Counted from the first letter of the stretch, positions 35,125-47,200 are shown. The stretch: 64,000 bases of DNA from Paraconiothyrium sp. Pb-2020 (GCA_022419385.1 JAJUBI010000004.1:744001-808000); one strand, 5' to 3'. The notes: generated from the letters alone by a model not told the origin. Numbers and translations are program-made.

Positions 35125-37229
35125 ATGGCCGACTCAACCGACGATGTGCCCTCACCACACAAAGCGAAGCAGCACTTCATCCGGTATATCCGCAATGAGC
35201 TCTTAACATTGAATTTTTACCGTGCGCACATGCTGTACTTCATCGTTGTGATAGCGATCAGCTCAGTCATCGTATACGGCGAAGGTGTAAAGAACGGACC
35301 GAAGGATGGCTATTATGACAGTCATCTGAGCTACATGGACGCTCTGTTCCTGACATGCAGCGCTATGACAACTACCGGTACGACAATTTTCTTCCTCTAA
35401 TCTTGATATCAAGGCCTGCTGTATTCGAATTTCTAAATCAATACTGCGAGGCGCACGTCTAACTGTGTGCAGGGCTCAATTCCGTGGATCTGGGCAATTT
35501 ATCTGGGTTTCAACAAGCTGTCCTCTGCGTGCTACTGATGATTGGCAACATACCGTTTGTTTCGATGGTAGTTGTTCTGATCCGGCAAAGCATGTTTCGC
35601 AAAAGAATGTCTGAGGTCGTGAAGCACTCGGGCACTATGCAGAGGTTGGTGCAAGACATTGAGAGAAGCCATGTGAATGCAGAGAGCAGCGGAAGCGGCA
35701 ATGTGAGCTTGCGGCAGCGCTACAATGCTGAACGGAGTAGAGGTGGCAAGGACAATGTGAGAGAAGCAGAGCCGAAAAAGGTGAAAATCCAACCATTGAA
35801 CAAGAGGCGGACGTTCCATCATCAGACAGGCTTTGGATTTGTGCCTACACCTTGGGAGACAAAGCTTGCGAAAAGTTTCTTCTCGCGTGTCTTTGACAAT
35901 GTTACGAGTGAACTGCGGCCAGAGCAGCATGACTATGTCTCGTTCAAGCCACATCTAGACTCGAGAGGGCGCTTCTTGGAGCTTAGTGAGCACGACAGAG
36001 TAGAACTTGGTGGGGTGGAGTACCGCGCCTTGCAGGCTCTGTTATTCATCCTGATTGGCTACCAGCTCTTCTGGTATCTATTTGGCATCGTCTTCCTGAT
36101 GCCATACGCATATCGCTCTACGACGCGCAACATTCTCCGCGAGGCACAGCCAGGTGGTATAAACCCCGGATGGTGGGCATTCTTCTCAACGGTCACCGAA
36201 TTTGCGAACGGCGGTCTCAACGTGCTGAACGCGAACTTCATTCCGTTTAGTGGTATGCCTTACATACTCATCATTGCTGGTGCACTGGCTCTGATAGGAC
36301 AAACACAGTTTCCAATTTTCCTCCGACTGACTATATGGACAATGAAAAAGATGGTACCTAGAGAATCTCGCCTGAGCAATACGCTGCAGTTCCTTTTACA
36401 GCATCCTCGACGCTGCTTCATCTACTTGTTTCCGAGCAGACAGACATGGTATCTACTGGCTATCCAACTGACCATCGATGTCACTGCATGGCTATGCTTC
36501 GAGATATTGAACATCGGCATGCCGGACTTCCAAGCTATGTCGATCGGAAAACGGATTCTGGATGGATTGTTCCAAGCCACCGGCCTGCGAACATCAGGAG
36601 CGTACATAATAACTTTCAGTTCACTTGCGCCAGCTTGCTTGGTAGCCTATTTGGTTATAATGTACATCTCCAGCTACCCACTGGTGATGACGCTGCGGAA
36701 GACAAATACGTACGAAGAACGATCAATTGGGTTACAGGAGGGTGATGACAGTGCTGCCGGTATAGCTTCTCATCTTCAAAAGCAGCTAGCGTACGATATC
36801 TGGTTCCAGTTCCTCGCCTTCTTCCTGGTGTGCATCATTGAGCGAGATCACCTTCGTGCCGCAGATCCGGGTTTCGATATATTTTCGCTGCTGTTCGAGG
36901 TGACATCTGCGTACGGCACGGTAGGACTGTCGACCGGGGTGCCTGGAGAAGATTACAGCCTTAGTGGGCGCTTCGCCAGCCTCAGCAAGGTGGTCATGCT
37001 GTTTGTGATGGTCCGCGGTAGACATCGTGGCTTACCGCTGGCAATTGATCGGAGTATCCTCCTGCCAGGAGAAGAGTTGATGAAGAGACTGGATGAGGAG
37101 TATAGTGGAGGAGAAAGTACCTTTGCAAATGACTCACAAGAGCCGCATAGTGACATTGGACAAGACGATAGTCAAGCTGGAGGCCCGAGGAAGATACAGG
37201 ATCTGGAGAGAGACTCACATTCAGCGTGA
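35125..37229 (+). CDS. Trk-family potassium transporter
   Basis: Two exons (35125-35377, 35473-37229) join in frame to 669 residues. Plasma-membrane K+ uptake system with four M1-P-M2 units. P-loop/filter segments are visible: MTTTGLNSVD (spanning the splice junction), TEFANGGLNVLN, TGLRTSGAYI and AYGTVGLSTG. The C-terminal family signature GRHRGLPLAIDRSILLPGEEL is intact. The hydrophilic loop between the first two units is only about 120 residues, far shorter than in yeast Trk1 and normal for filamentous fungi. A basic patch (EPKKVKIQPLNKRR) lies in that loop. The start at 35125 (MADSTDD) is the first good ATG; the codons before it look like leader. It converges on the next gene with 87 bp between stop codons. 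Confidence 0.94.
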
Positions 37230-37316
37230 ACCAGGAGAAGCATACAGTTTAATGTAACAACTACATCTTAAAAGATTCGATCACCTAGCACTGAGTATTC
37301 CGTCACCCCTTAACAA

Positions 37317-37870
37317 TCACTGCTGTATAACCCCTCTCGCCATCAAAATCTGCACCGCCGGCAGACTATCACTCATGATCTCAGTTCTCTTCAGCACAAT
37401 ACCACCATGTGGTGCATCCTTCTGCTTCACATATACGAAGTGGAAAGCGGATGGGATCTTGACATCCCACTCTCTCCCCGCCAGGTCCTGAGCTTTCTTC
37501 TCCTGAGCCGCCGCATTACCAGAGAGCTTTGCATAGAAATTTGCTTGACCGAGCATCTCCCAACCTTCGTTCGTCTCCCAGGTGACAAGGAAATACGGTT
37601 CGTGAAACTCGGATGTGAAACACTGGTACATGCCCTTGGATTCGGCGAAGGCAGCGGGATTGCCGGTGGAAGTCTTGCCGTCCGGTTGAACGAGTGTGAA
37701 GTCTGAGGAGAGCTTCAAGAGATAGTATATTAGTGGTTGTGCTTTCAAAGGAGCGTGGGGTAGTTTTGGAATCGTGCTGCTTTGGAAAGCGGGAGAAGCG
37801 AACTTACCCAAGCGCTCTCTTCTTGGTCCCAGTCCCCACGCTTGTTAAAGTTGAGAGTGTAGTCTTCCAT
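37317..37870 (-). CDS. Small conserved-looking protein of unknown function
   Basis: Two exons (37870-37808, 37712-37317) give 152 residues. The tiny first exon encodes 21 residues (starting MEDYTLNFNKRGDWDQ) and ends exactly at a GTAAGT donor; the 95-bp intron has previously open sequence that would otherwise look like the N-terminus. The protein is soluble, has no signal peptide or helix bundle, and contains aromatic-rich stretches (YQCFTSEFHEPYFLVTWETNEGW). I do not recognise the family. A TATA-like TATATA lies about 50 bp upstream of the start on the minus strand (37920-37927). Confidence 0.65.
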
Positions 37871-38894
37871 CTATTTCATAGCTGGGTGTTTTCTTGTCTC
37901 ATCGTCCCATGTTCCAACATGTATATAAGCAGGTGTGGTTGAGACAGACATTGCTGGAAGCTTCAGTCGAGGTAACTTAGGCACAGCAGCTGTTTCCTCT
38001 ACAGAGACGACCTTTAAGTACTTGAGTCAAGGCAGATGTTCGAAGTCCACTATCTACTAGGCCTTCGAGAGACCTGCGGTAGAGCAGTGCTAGCTCTTCA
38101 GCCGTAGCTACCTAGATCACATATTAACTTCAGCCGCTCAGGCTAACAACAATGACGTTCAGATGCGCTCGCGTTTTTCTTCTACGGCCAATGAGATGTT
38201 TCATCTGTCTCAAAAATGCTGAACAAGACGCGTTCTCTCGATGTCAGGGTGTTGGCCACGACTTTGCTATTGCAAGAACCTGGCATCAGAGATCAAGAGT
38301 TTTCAAGATATCTGAGCAGACAATTAGGGATTGCGCAGAAAAACGATCGTGATTGCATGGACATTGTGGCTGCATTTCAGCTGCTGTTAGCGGGTATTGA
38401 ATTGGGGCGCATGTGCGGGGAACACGCCGGGTGGCAGTGGCTGGCTGAGAGCTCAGGGAAACAATGGCTGTCATCTGCACCACAGTACTGTACGCGACTG
38501 CCTCGAAAGTCAATGTTGAGACAGGTTTCTTGAGTATTTACAACTTGGGTTCGCCGACTCTCCGCTTCTTGCGGCTTGGTCCAGGTTAGCCACGGATACC
38601 TTACGAACTTAAGACCTTGCCCACGTATTATACTGAAGCACAAAGCAAAGAGATACACCCAGGTGCCAGGGTATTTTCAATGGCTCGCTTCAACTGCCCG
38701 GACACTACCTAGGTGCACATTTTGAGAATACGTGAATGTAGATAAGTTGCACCTTGTGTCTACCATGGATGGGCCGTCAAACAGCAAACGAACGAGCGCA
38801 GGAAAGTGAACCATGAACGGAGAGGAAAACAAGCCACGGACTTTCCGCAAAGCGCCAACGAAGAAGACGATTCACCCACACCAAAACATCTTTC

Positions 38895-38901
38895 TATATA
38901 A
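38895..38901 (+). promoter_or_regulatory. TATA box-like TATATAA (plus)
   Basis: TATATAA 45 bp upstream of an ATG at 38946 that opens a frame running to a GTAAGT donor at 39091. The downstream exon was not found, so the transcript is unproven. Confidence 0.3.
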
Positions 38902-39144
38902 CCACAAAGCCCTTCCTCAACGCCCCAGCATCGCCAGGCACATCAATGAAGCGCGCGACAAACGGCGACAAACAAAAATTACTCCAGATGAGTGCCCGAA
39001 GACAAACAAACAACCTGGACCGATCCGCGCTGTGCAATGCGTGGTCCTGGTGTGGTGCCCCGACTCTTGAGCTCGGAGAACCCCGAAAAGGTAAGTATGA
39101 GAAGAGAAAAGAAAAAGAAGAGCAAAGTGACGGGCGCGGGCGGG

Positions 39145-39152
39145 TTTATATA
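39145..39152 (-). promoter_or_regulatory. TATA box-like TATATAAA (minus)
   Basis: A perfect TATATAAA on the minus strand in an otherwise GC-rich setting, pointing toward the plus-strand TATA box 244 bp away. No minus-strand gene was recognised. Confidence 0.3.
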
Positions 39153-40367
39153 GGGGATTAGGGGACGCTAATTGCGCTAAGCAAAGCGTCACGTGAAGGG
39201 TGTTGCCTGCGGACCAAGTGACGGTGAAGGCGGGCCGCGGCCGTAGGTGAAGGTAGGGCTAAGACCGAGTGTTTGGGTCCTCTAGCCGCTATTGAAAGGT
39301 AAGGTAAATACAGAGTGAATCCTCAATCATCTAGAAAAACAAAAGCGAGTGTCCCAAGCACAGGCCTCCAGGTCTAGGAACCTGCACCATGCTATCTTCT
39401 ATCACTTCATATACTGCCCTCACCGTACAACTAACGGGTCTAGCATACCCTTCTATTGATGAACTTGCGAGGCCGAATGTACAAAGCCATAGCGATACTC
39501 TCGCCGAGATTAGCACCAAAGGGGCGCTGGGTTCAGCGCACTCCTTAAACGAGGCGGGGATACTGTGAACTGTGTGCATGCTAGCGTTTGTGGGGAGGAT
39601 GGGTACGAAGTGCAGGATGTACGGCGGGGCCAAAAAACGCGGCGTGGTCAGCGACGTCGTACTGAGCGGGAGAGGGAGCAGCCAAGGCGGCGGCGAAGAG
39701 GTGGCGAGGAGTGTGGGTGAACTGCATGGCGGCTGATAGTAGACTTGTCGATGATAGCAGAACGATGGCGGTGAATAGATGGTTTGAAGTTGTAGTACGT
39801 CGTTATGCTGTGATGTTGATACCAAACGACGTTCAGACGGTCTTAAAAGTATATATTCAAAATGCCGCTCGATACATGCTGAAGGACTTCAAAACCATGA
39901 GCGTGATGATCGCTGGAATCTACGCATTGGTTTGCCAGTATACGGCCAATACCAATAATCTTTGCGTCTTCCCACTCCAAGTCGTGGAAACCTATGGGTT
40001 GTGCATCACATCATGATTCGTGGGTGTCAGAGAGAGGACATGTGTCGACTGCAACTTGAGCTGCGAAGTCGTGAATATGCAAAAGAAAGGGTTACCGCGA
40101 CATGGAGCAAGGCTTGACTTGAATTCATTGTGGCCCGTAGGAGTGCACAGAGCGTTTGCTGAGAAGAGACTGCGTGGACTGGTATCTCATTCCTGTATGT
40201 CTAGCTTAGAAACGCTCAAAACGCCCAGAAATGCATATGCTAGACGCTTCATCCAACCCTTCGAACCACAGTTTACTCAGTCATCCTCATCGTACTTGTT
40301 CGATGCATTCGCAAAATCACCGAGCAGAATGTCGTCTGGTGCAGGGCCACGGTGGTTACGGACTGCT

Positions 40368-41626
40368 TCAGTTAGCTCTCCACTCTTTGCTACGCACACA
40401 TGAAGCACACTCACCCCACTCGGTTTCGACACGGAAGAAAATCCAGACCCATCTTCTGAACACCTCGAGTGCCTCCATTAAGAAGATGCCTCCCTCCAAA
40501 TCGTTGAAGTGGTCTAAATGCGGACTTAATTTTATACTCCATGTGCACCTCAGAACAGCATCGATGCCGATCGCTGCGTAGTAGAATTCCTTGGCGTGGA
40601 ACCAGCGATGGCGTCTTAGGCCCCATGGATGCTCCGGATTCTCCCTCTCTCTTTTACTCAGCAGAAGAGTAAGATCCCAATCGCGACTTACATCCCACCA
40701 AAACGAATATGCTGAATTGACGAAGACAGCACCGAGCCACAGGCGGAAAAGCGTAGCCTCAGACATACCGAATTTGGACGGCTGTGGGCTACGTTGCATT
40801 GCGGAAAGTATGATAACAGGGAAAGCCGTGCTATATTTCAGCGCGTTCGCGAGATGGACACCGCCCCAGCCTGTGGCGGCGCTGATCTGTCTTGCTTGCT
40901 TGTTCGCTTTTTTAACGCGTCCGTACTCAGTAAGACATTGGCGGAGACGGATAAGCGAGGGTATCGATATGATGAAGGGCACCCAGAAGGAGCCTCCGCA
41001 GTTGCGATTTGGCGGGCCGGTGGAGCTGTGCTTGGACGAGAAGAACATGCACAGGCTGATGAACAGGTCTCCAAGCACTTTGGCATAACTCGTCAATGCA
41101 TCGGCAAGCAGAATATCCCCGAATTTGCCGTCTTGAGCCTCCGCGATGCCTCCTATGCTGATCCTTCTTAGAGTCGCAAGTGTGCGGTGTCGTCCATTCC
41201 TGCTCACGAATGGTATAGGCACGATGAAGCCGATGACGAGGACAAGTAAGTAAAGATTGGGTAGGATCTCCCAAGCGGCGATGTCGGCGGGGCTACCGTT
41301 TGTGAGGCCCCAAAACAGGAGCAAGGAGAGGACGAGCGGGACGGTGAGGGAAAGTGCAACGCGGTAGCAAGACAAGTAATGCGGTGGGTGGTGCGGTGAG
41401 TTGCGCGCCGGGTATCGAATAAGGGACGGCACATCGATGCGTATCAGAGAGAGATAGTGGAGGTTCAAACCCCATGCCCATACACCTGTGAGACTTTGTA
41501 AGCTCAATCAACATTACTGCAGGCAGAGCGTATACCCATTACTATAATCAAAGCGACACGATATGGCAGAGGCAGTATGCGACTGAATTTGTCGAGCTCC
41601 GGCTCAACCGCTGGATCACCGTCCAT
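40368..41626 (-). CDS. ERD1: EXS-domain membrane protein, Erd1-like
   Basis: Two exons (41626-41536, 41485-40368) join in frame to 402 residues. The N-terminus (LPLPYRVALIIVMGVWAWGLNLHYL, split by the 50-bp intron) and the following multi-pass membrane region lead into an EXS domain (about 200-390), marked by RLRQCLTEYGR, a WWDVSRDWDL-type motif (FWWDVSRDWDLTLL) and a C-terminal EVFRRWVWIFFRVETEWG. Yeast Erd1 is a Golgi EXS protein needed for retention of lumenal ER proteins and recycling of glycosyltransferases, linked to phosphate recycling. The length and the absence of an SPX domain separate it from Syg1/XPR1-type phosphate exporters. It shares a 512-bp upstream region with the divergent small-protein gene. 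Confidence 0.9.
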
Positions 41627-42138
41627 GTTGATGTCGCCAGTTGGCCTGTCTTTATCGTTCAAAATGCGCCTCAGCACCTGCTGCCTGCTCTCTCATGGAT
41701 CGGGATCGAACGAATGACTAGAGGTGAGTACACTTGTCTCCTTCCCGAGGAACCGTTGTGCCGTTCAAGGCCTGTCCGTTATGATCGCGTGTCCCCTCCA
41801 GCCTCCAGGAGATGTGGTTTCGCAAAAGGAGCGCCACAGCTAGCGTTCAGCCTCAATGAACAGGGATGTTCGTGCCAAGACCGACGTGACAGGGAAGCTC
41901 TCACGCTAACGCCAATAATGACGCGATCATTTAGCAACAGCAACGACAGACTGCACGCAAAGGGCATAACACATGGCCTAAGAAAAAGCGTCTACCGCTA
42001 CGAACGTCACCCTCCATTCCTCCGCGCACACGTATATCTCCCGTCACCTCTTCGTACCCTTCAATCGCGCAAACGAATCGATCAACCGACCTCTTCCGCT
42101 TCACTCCAGCTTCGAAAAACTTCATCAAATCAACAACA
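41627..42138. promoter_or_regulatory. Divergent promoter region of ERD1 and the small membrane protein
   Basis: 512 bp between two head-to-head start codons. A long plus frame (41714-42358) crosses it but runs into the real small gene in another frame, so it is a shadow. No obvious TATA box. Confidence 0.5.
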
Positions 42139-42592
42139 ATGTCTGGCCGTCTCACTATCCCTAAGATCTTCATGGCCGGCGGTGCCGTTGGCTTCACCTA
42201 CTACATGTTCATGCGCCAATATTGGTTCCCGGATCCCTACAAGACGAGAGGAACAAAGAACATTGAGGACCGATGGACCGCCGGTGGAGGCACACCCTAC
42301 TCGACACCTGCGGTTGCCACCAAGCGTGGTATGTGGCATCGCAACTGAGTCCAAATAGATGAAGCAATGGCTAATAGAATATAAGGTGATCCCAAGAACA
42401 CTGAGCTGAGGCAGACGACTGAGCACAATGGCCCGCACACGGAAGCGCACAAGAATAACATCTCGAACCACCAGTCGGAGGTAAGCACATTGTGCTGAAA
42501 AGTCTACGAGTAGCCTAGGCTAATTCTTGATATAGCCTGTATGGCCAGACAAGTTCTACGAGCCGATGTTGGGAAATCCCAAGGGGAAATAG
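42139..42592 (+). CDS. Small conserved fungal protein with one N-terminal membrane helix
   Basis: Three exons (42139-42328, 42386-42480, 42536-42592) join in frame to 113 residues. A short N-terminal basic stretch is followed by one helix (IFMAGGAVGFTYYMFMRQYWF, about 9-29), then a polar domain containing DPYKTRGTKNIEDRW and a Trp/Pro-containing end (PVWPDKFYEP). The start (MSGRLTIPKIF) is the first ATG of the exon. This architecture suggests a small mitochondrial inner-membrane or ER protein, but I cannot name the family. Both introns have standard ends. Confidence 0.78.
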
Positions 42593-43173
42593 AAGGATGA
42601 GCACCGCACTCGTGTCGTTAATGATTTACCGATAGTAGGAAAGCTCTGCGAATGAGCGAAGATAATACCAGAAAACCTTAGAAGCATCAGACCAGGCGTT
42701 GATTATCCTGTAATTATATTTTGTAAATACGTTAACATACCGCCTTCAAGTTGTCCTCAGAGAAATCGCACGTTTATCGATGACGTTGACCAGGTTCCTT
42801 GCTAAAGTCTTGCACATGACTATATCATTCAGCTTAACATTCACGCACATAACGTGTTAGCATGGTTAGCTGTTGGGCGCGTTTTGCCTATTCATTCGGA
42901 TAAGCTCAGTCACTTTATGCAATACTTCCCGCAATGCTAATCGTGCAATGTAGCATCGCTTAGACAATTGCACCGCCTTCGCCGTTGTCCAGGACAAAGC
43001 GAGTTCTGTCACACTCGATGCTCAAGTTTTCAACGTACACCTTTCACCCTTCGCTATCACACAAGCCAACCACGCCGCGCTGACCATGTTTCGAACATTG
43101 ACCTCAGCCATCAAAGTCTCTCTGCGAGCATCTCCATATGAACTCTCAGATCGAGCCCCTTCTTTAGCCCTCA
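42593..43173. other. Intergenic with a possible upstream exon
   Basis: Mostly AT-rich spacer. An ATG at 43086 opens a 44-codon frame (starts MFRTLTSAIKVSLRAS) just before the BTB-like gene. It could be an alternative first exon, joined by a GTATCA donor at 43177 to an acceptor ending at 43257, or an upstream ORF. Confidence 0.35.
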
Positions 43174-44100
43174 ATGTATCAGACCATGTACAATCCCAGC
43201 GAGCACGCCCTCCCTCATGATGGCAACGGGAACATCGACGTCAACATTTGGGCAAAGGACAATCTCGACCGAGACATGATTGACAAGAACGTAGAAGGTC
43301 TTAAGGCTCAGCAAGAGCGACTCCACGAAGAGTACACCTGATCCGCCTCAGCATTCTTACCAATCTATCTAACCCTTACTCTAGGTTCGTCGAGTACGCC
43401 TCACAGTGGCCCGAGGACACCCTCGTCATCCTCCGCGCAGAGGGCTATGAGTTCCACATACTCGCTCTGTGCCTACACTTTACGGCTAAAAAATACATAC
43501 AGCACGCTGCTTGCCGCCAAGTAATCCCCTCCCAAACTCTTCGAAGTAAATCACTACTGATATCGTACCGTCAAGGTTGCAAATCCCGCGACACTTACCA
43601 TCGATCTCCCTTTCCACGCCTGGATGATCAAAGCTGCCATCACCTTCTGGAAAACCCACTCGCTCACCGTCCCCTCGCATGACAGCGTGAGCTTCCCGGA
43701 AGAAGGCGCGAGCCAGTCCCAGCAAACGCAACGGGCGTCGCTACTCCGGTTAGTGCGCATGGTGAACGTCGCCATGTACACTCAAGACTCCACCCTCCTC
43801 TCCACCATCTACACTACCTTTCGATCTCGACTTGTCAACGGCGAATATGACGATGAAGAGTTACTAGACGTAGTGAAGTTCGTGTGGTGCCGGCGGCCGG
43901 TGTCTTGGGAACGGTATGAAGCAGTGCGGAAGATTCTGCTTACGGAGTTGCTGAGGGTGAGGGAAAGGGTGGTTGGAAGGCTTGAGAAGTACTTTCAACA
44001 TGTTGTGGAGGAGAGTGGGGGCGAGGAGGGATCCTTTATGATGGCTTTCAATCTGGGGCAGATTTGGTGGGAGGAGAATGAGCTTGATCATGCATCATAG
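43174..44100 (+). CDS. BTB/POZ-like domain protein
   Basis: Three exons (43174-43331, 43385-43520, 43576-44100) join in frame to 272 residues. The second and third exons together give a pattern reminiscent of a BTB fold: DTLVILRAEGYEFHILALCLHFTAKKY (beta strands and the histidine helix), then NPATLTIDLPFHAWMIKAAITFWKTHSL (strand plus helix). A helical C-terminal part follows (LLRLVRMVNVAMYTQDSTLL...). BTB proteins dimerise and often serve as Cul3 substrate adaptors. The match is by pattern only and the domain is divergent. The N-terminal 52 residues are charged and helical (DMIDKNVEGLKAQQERLHEE). The start is uncertain because an alternative first exon at 43086 also splices in frame. Confidence 0.55.
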
Positions 44101-44276
44101 GCTGTGCTCAGAGGAACGGCAAGGTTCGATCCGTGGATAATGCCATCTTTAGTATGTACAGCTTGTTCTGCTAGATTAGCGCCAGCTGTTAATCAGCACG
44201 CACATGCGCATTATAGTTCATCGTCATAGGACTTTATGTTTTTACTACTTACTGTACGAGTGTGCCTCGCAATGCC
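44101..44276. other. Convergent 3' spacer of the BTB-like gene and MSH4
   Basis: 176 bp between tail-to-tail stop codons, AT-rich, no gene. Presumably holds both polyadenylation regions. Confidence 0.5.
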
Positions 44277-47200
44277 TCAGTACATGTTTTCCGAAACTGC
44301 TCGGACCGTTGACATCGTTTCTGAAGCCGACCTGATTGTCGACAACGACTCCGAAGATGACGACACCCGCGAATCAATCGAGATCACGGTCGGCGGTCGC
44401 TCATGAGACTCCGTCGTCGTGGCGCGCGATTCATACCCTGCATCTATCATCTCCACGTCACCCAAATCCTCATCACCCCTCTCCATATCGTTCTCTTCAT
44501 CCTCTTCGTCGGTTTCTACGGCACCCTTCTCTTCCTCACTGATAGCTGTCATTCGATTGACGAACTCCTTCTGTAACTCTTTCAACCACGAAGCTAACAG
44601 ATCGCCCTCTAACGTCCCATTGTATGCTTGTACAAGATGCTCTTTAAGATCGAGTATGAGCTTGCGACGACGCTCGGCGATGACATTCTTGGATGTCTTC
44701 TTCTTCTGCTGAAGACGTCGCTCAAGCTTGCGTGCGAAGTAGGCGGCGTCAGAGAGGACTTGTGACGGTAAGGGCACAAGGCGGGCAAGGGCAAGACCGT
44801 AGTGGGATTCTTGTACGGAGCCTTCGACTGCGCGATAGAGCATTGTCATAGTATCGTCGTCACTGATCTACAAATCATCAGGGAAGATATCCTTGATGGG
44901 ATGGCACTCTTACCTCGACAGCAAGATGGAGACAGATGATGCCATTGCGCTCGGAGAGAATGGTAGCTAGATCCTTGAAATGGGTTGCAAACCATACTAA
45001 AGCCCTGCTATCAACCAGAGCCTCGGCGATAGCATAGCGATGGCGAGGCCGTCGCGGGTGCTGGTGCCACGGCCCAAAGCTCATCAACGATAGCCATGCT
45101 CCGTCGTTCAAGGTTCCGCAGAATGAAGGCAATCTCCCGCATTTCTGCTGCAAACGTTGACACGTTGCTTTCGATGCTGTCGTCCATGCCGACTCTGGCA
45201 AAGAGGTTATGCAGTATCGGAAAGGATGCACTGCTTGCGGGGACAAAGCTACCCACCTGGGCCATGATGGACAGCAGGGCGACCGAGCGAATGAAGGTGC
45301 TCTTCCCACTCATGTTGCAGCCGGTGATTATCTGGAAGCGGGATTGTTGCGTAGCATACAAATCGTTTGGAATGAACCTGGTCTGCATGATCTTCTCACG
45401 GATTGGGTGCCGAGCTGCCTTGATTCCAAGGGTATCACCTATGCGAGGCCGAACGTAATCGTTAATAGTCACAAGATGAGCAAAGGCAGACAGCTAGTCT
45501 AGTCAGCAGAAGATCGACAGGTCAAAGAGACCACGGACCATATCGAGCATCGCAATGGCTTCGCAAATCTTGAAGAGCGCTGACATGTGACCACGCACTT
45601 CCTCAATAAGAGTTTGAACAGCCTCATCACCTGCGCGTGTTAGGTGCATCCTTTATCTCATCAAAGGGCACATGCTCATCAGCACAACCTCTTGGTGAGA
45701 GACGTTGATCTTCTGGTTCCTCTTCATCAACTCGACGGTCTGACATTCGATCATCTTCTTCTTCTTGAACACGTTCGTGAAAACTGGTGGAAGGACCGCA
45801 TCCTCTGCCTCTGCCTCATGGATTCGAAGGTAGAAATTCCGACCAGCTTCGTATTTGAGATCGAGCTTGATGTTATATTCCTCTATAGCACGAGATCAAG
45901 TACCATCCAATACCAAGGTAAACTAGAATCTTACCACTTAGTTCAGTGGCATGTTGGTATGCATCCTCCATTGATTCTTTGTAGGTTGTTCGTGCTACAT
46001 CGAGAAGACCGTTGACTCCTGATTTCACCGCATAGTTGCGCTGGTTCCGGAGCTCAAGCGGCTGCTTTGCGTATGTGGTATCTTCATTGATATAGTTGTT
46101 GATGAGGTCGTGCACCGGCGCAATGTTCTCAGGGGAGCAAAGCTGGGACTGGTTAGCATTGAACAGGAGAGCCTTCATGCACACAGACTTCGCGAATGTT
46201 GTTCAACATCCAGCTTCGTGCTCCAGTGAGCACTTCGTAAATGGGCGAGACTGAGGTGATGAACTGCTTTAGCATGATGACCTGGTTGATACTCTGTTCC
46301 GTAGTCTGTATGGTCGGTTTGGTCGGAATGATGATGAGCTAAAAGAAAAGTTAGCACGACACGTCGCTGACCTGATTCACATCATACAGCCGTCAGTATC
46401 TTATCAGCATCCAGAAAATTCTTCAACGCGGAGCGTGTGCCATGGAACATATCCTCCTTCGCCTGAAGTTCGTCCACAGCATCGTATCGCTTGTTCAAGG
46501 TGTCGGTATCAGTAAGCGGTTGGAGTACATTGCTACGAAGAAGACGGCCTCCCATTGGAGTCTGTGTCTCATTGAGAAGGCCGAACAAACACTCCCTTGA
46601 CTTCGGGTTATGTAAGTTCTGAACAAGCTCGAGTGAGTATATGGTAGAAACGTCGATCAACATAGAGCCCTCTGATGGTTCGTACTTCATCCTCAACGAA
46701 TGATACGGGAATTTGACTCCGAGAACCAACTCAGTGTGTTTCAGAACCTATACAGTGTCAGCTAGCAATCTCATAGAGCGATCAATCCTCGTACAGCAGC
46801 TATGCAACAAACGGCATAGTAACTGCCGGAAACAGAGAGCTTGATAGCTTCTACGTCGTCGTCAAGTGCTAGCGTCCTAATGTAATCGAACCCGGCACTC
46901 TCAGCCCAGTACTTGCGGTCAAGAAGCGTCATCTTGCTATCCATGACTTCCAAGTTTTCCTCAATGATGGAGAACAATTTCGACTTGGGACTGGCAGAAG
47001 TGGACACAATAAGGATTTCGGATGGGCCGTAGACACGTAGCTTGTGAATGGTTTTAACGTAGGTCTGACTGTCGCATATCTGACAAAGCACGGCTTCCCC
47101 AGTATCCATGTTGACGAAGGATATGCCAACTGTTGGTGAAATGCCACGAGACTCGGCCACAGCACAGATAACGGTTTGAGTTTCGACACGGGCAATGGTA

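Larger units (their letters stand above)
37871..40367. other. Intergenic, no supported gene
   Basis: 2.5 kb between the starts/ends of flanking minus-strand genes. 38895-39152 carries two TATA boxes facing each other (see findings) and a strong GTAAGT donor at 39091 on the plus strand, so a short transcript is possible. The minus frame 39331-39825 has no domain. Confidence 0.35.

Noticed and set aside
41714..42358. 214-codon plus frame
   Set aside because: It overlaps the real three-exon small gene at 42139 in a different frame and crosses the ERD1 promoter; it has no domain.
45560..45720. A third frameshift in MSH4 near the exon 5/6 junction
   Set aside because: A GC-AG intron explains the junction in frame with a good branch site, so no indel is needed there.
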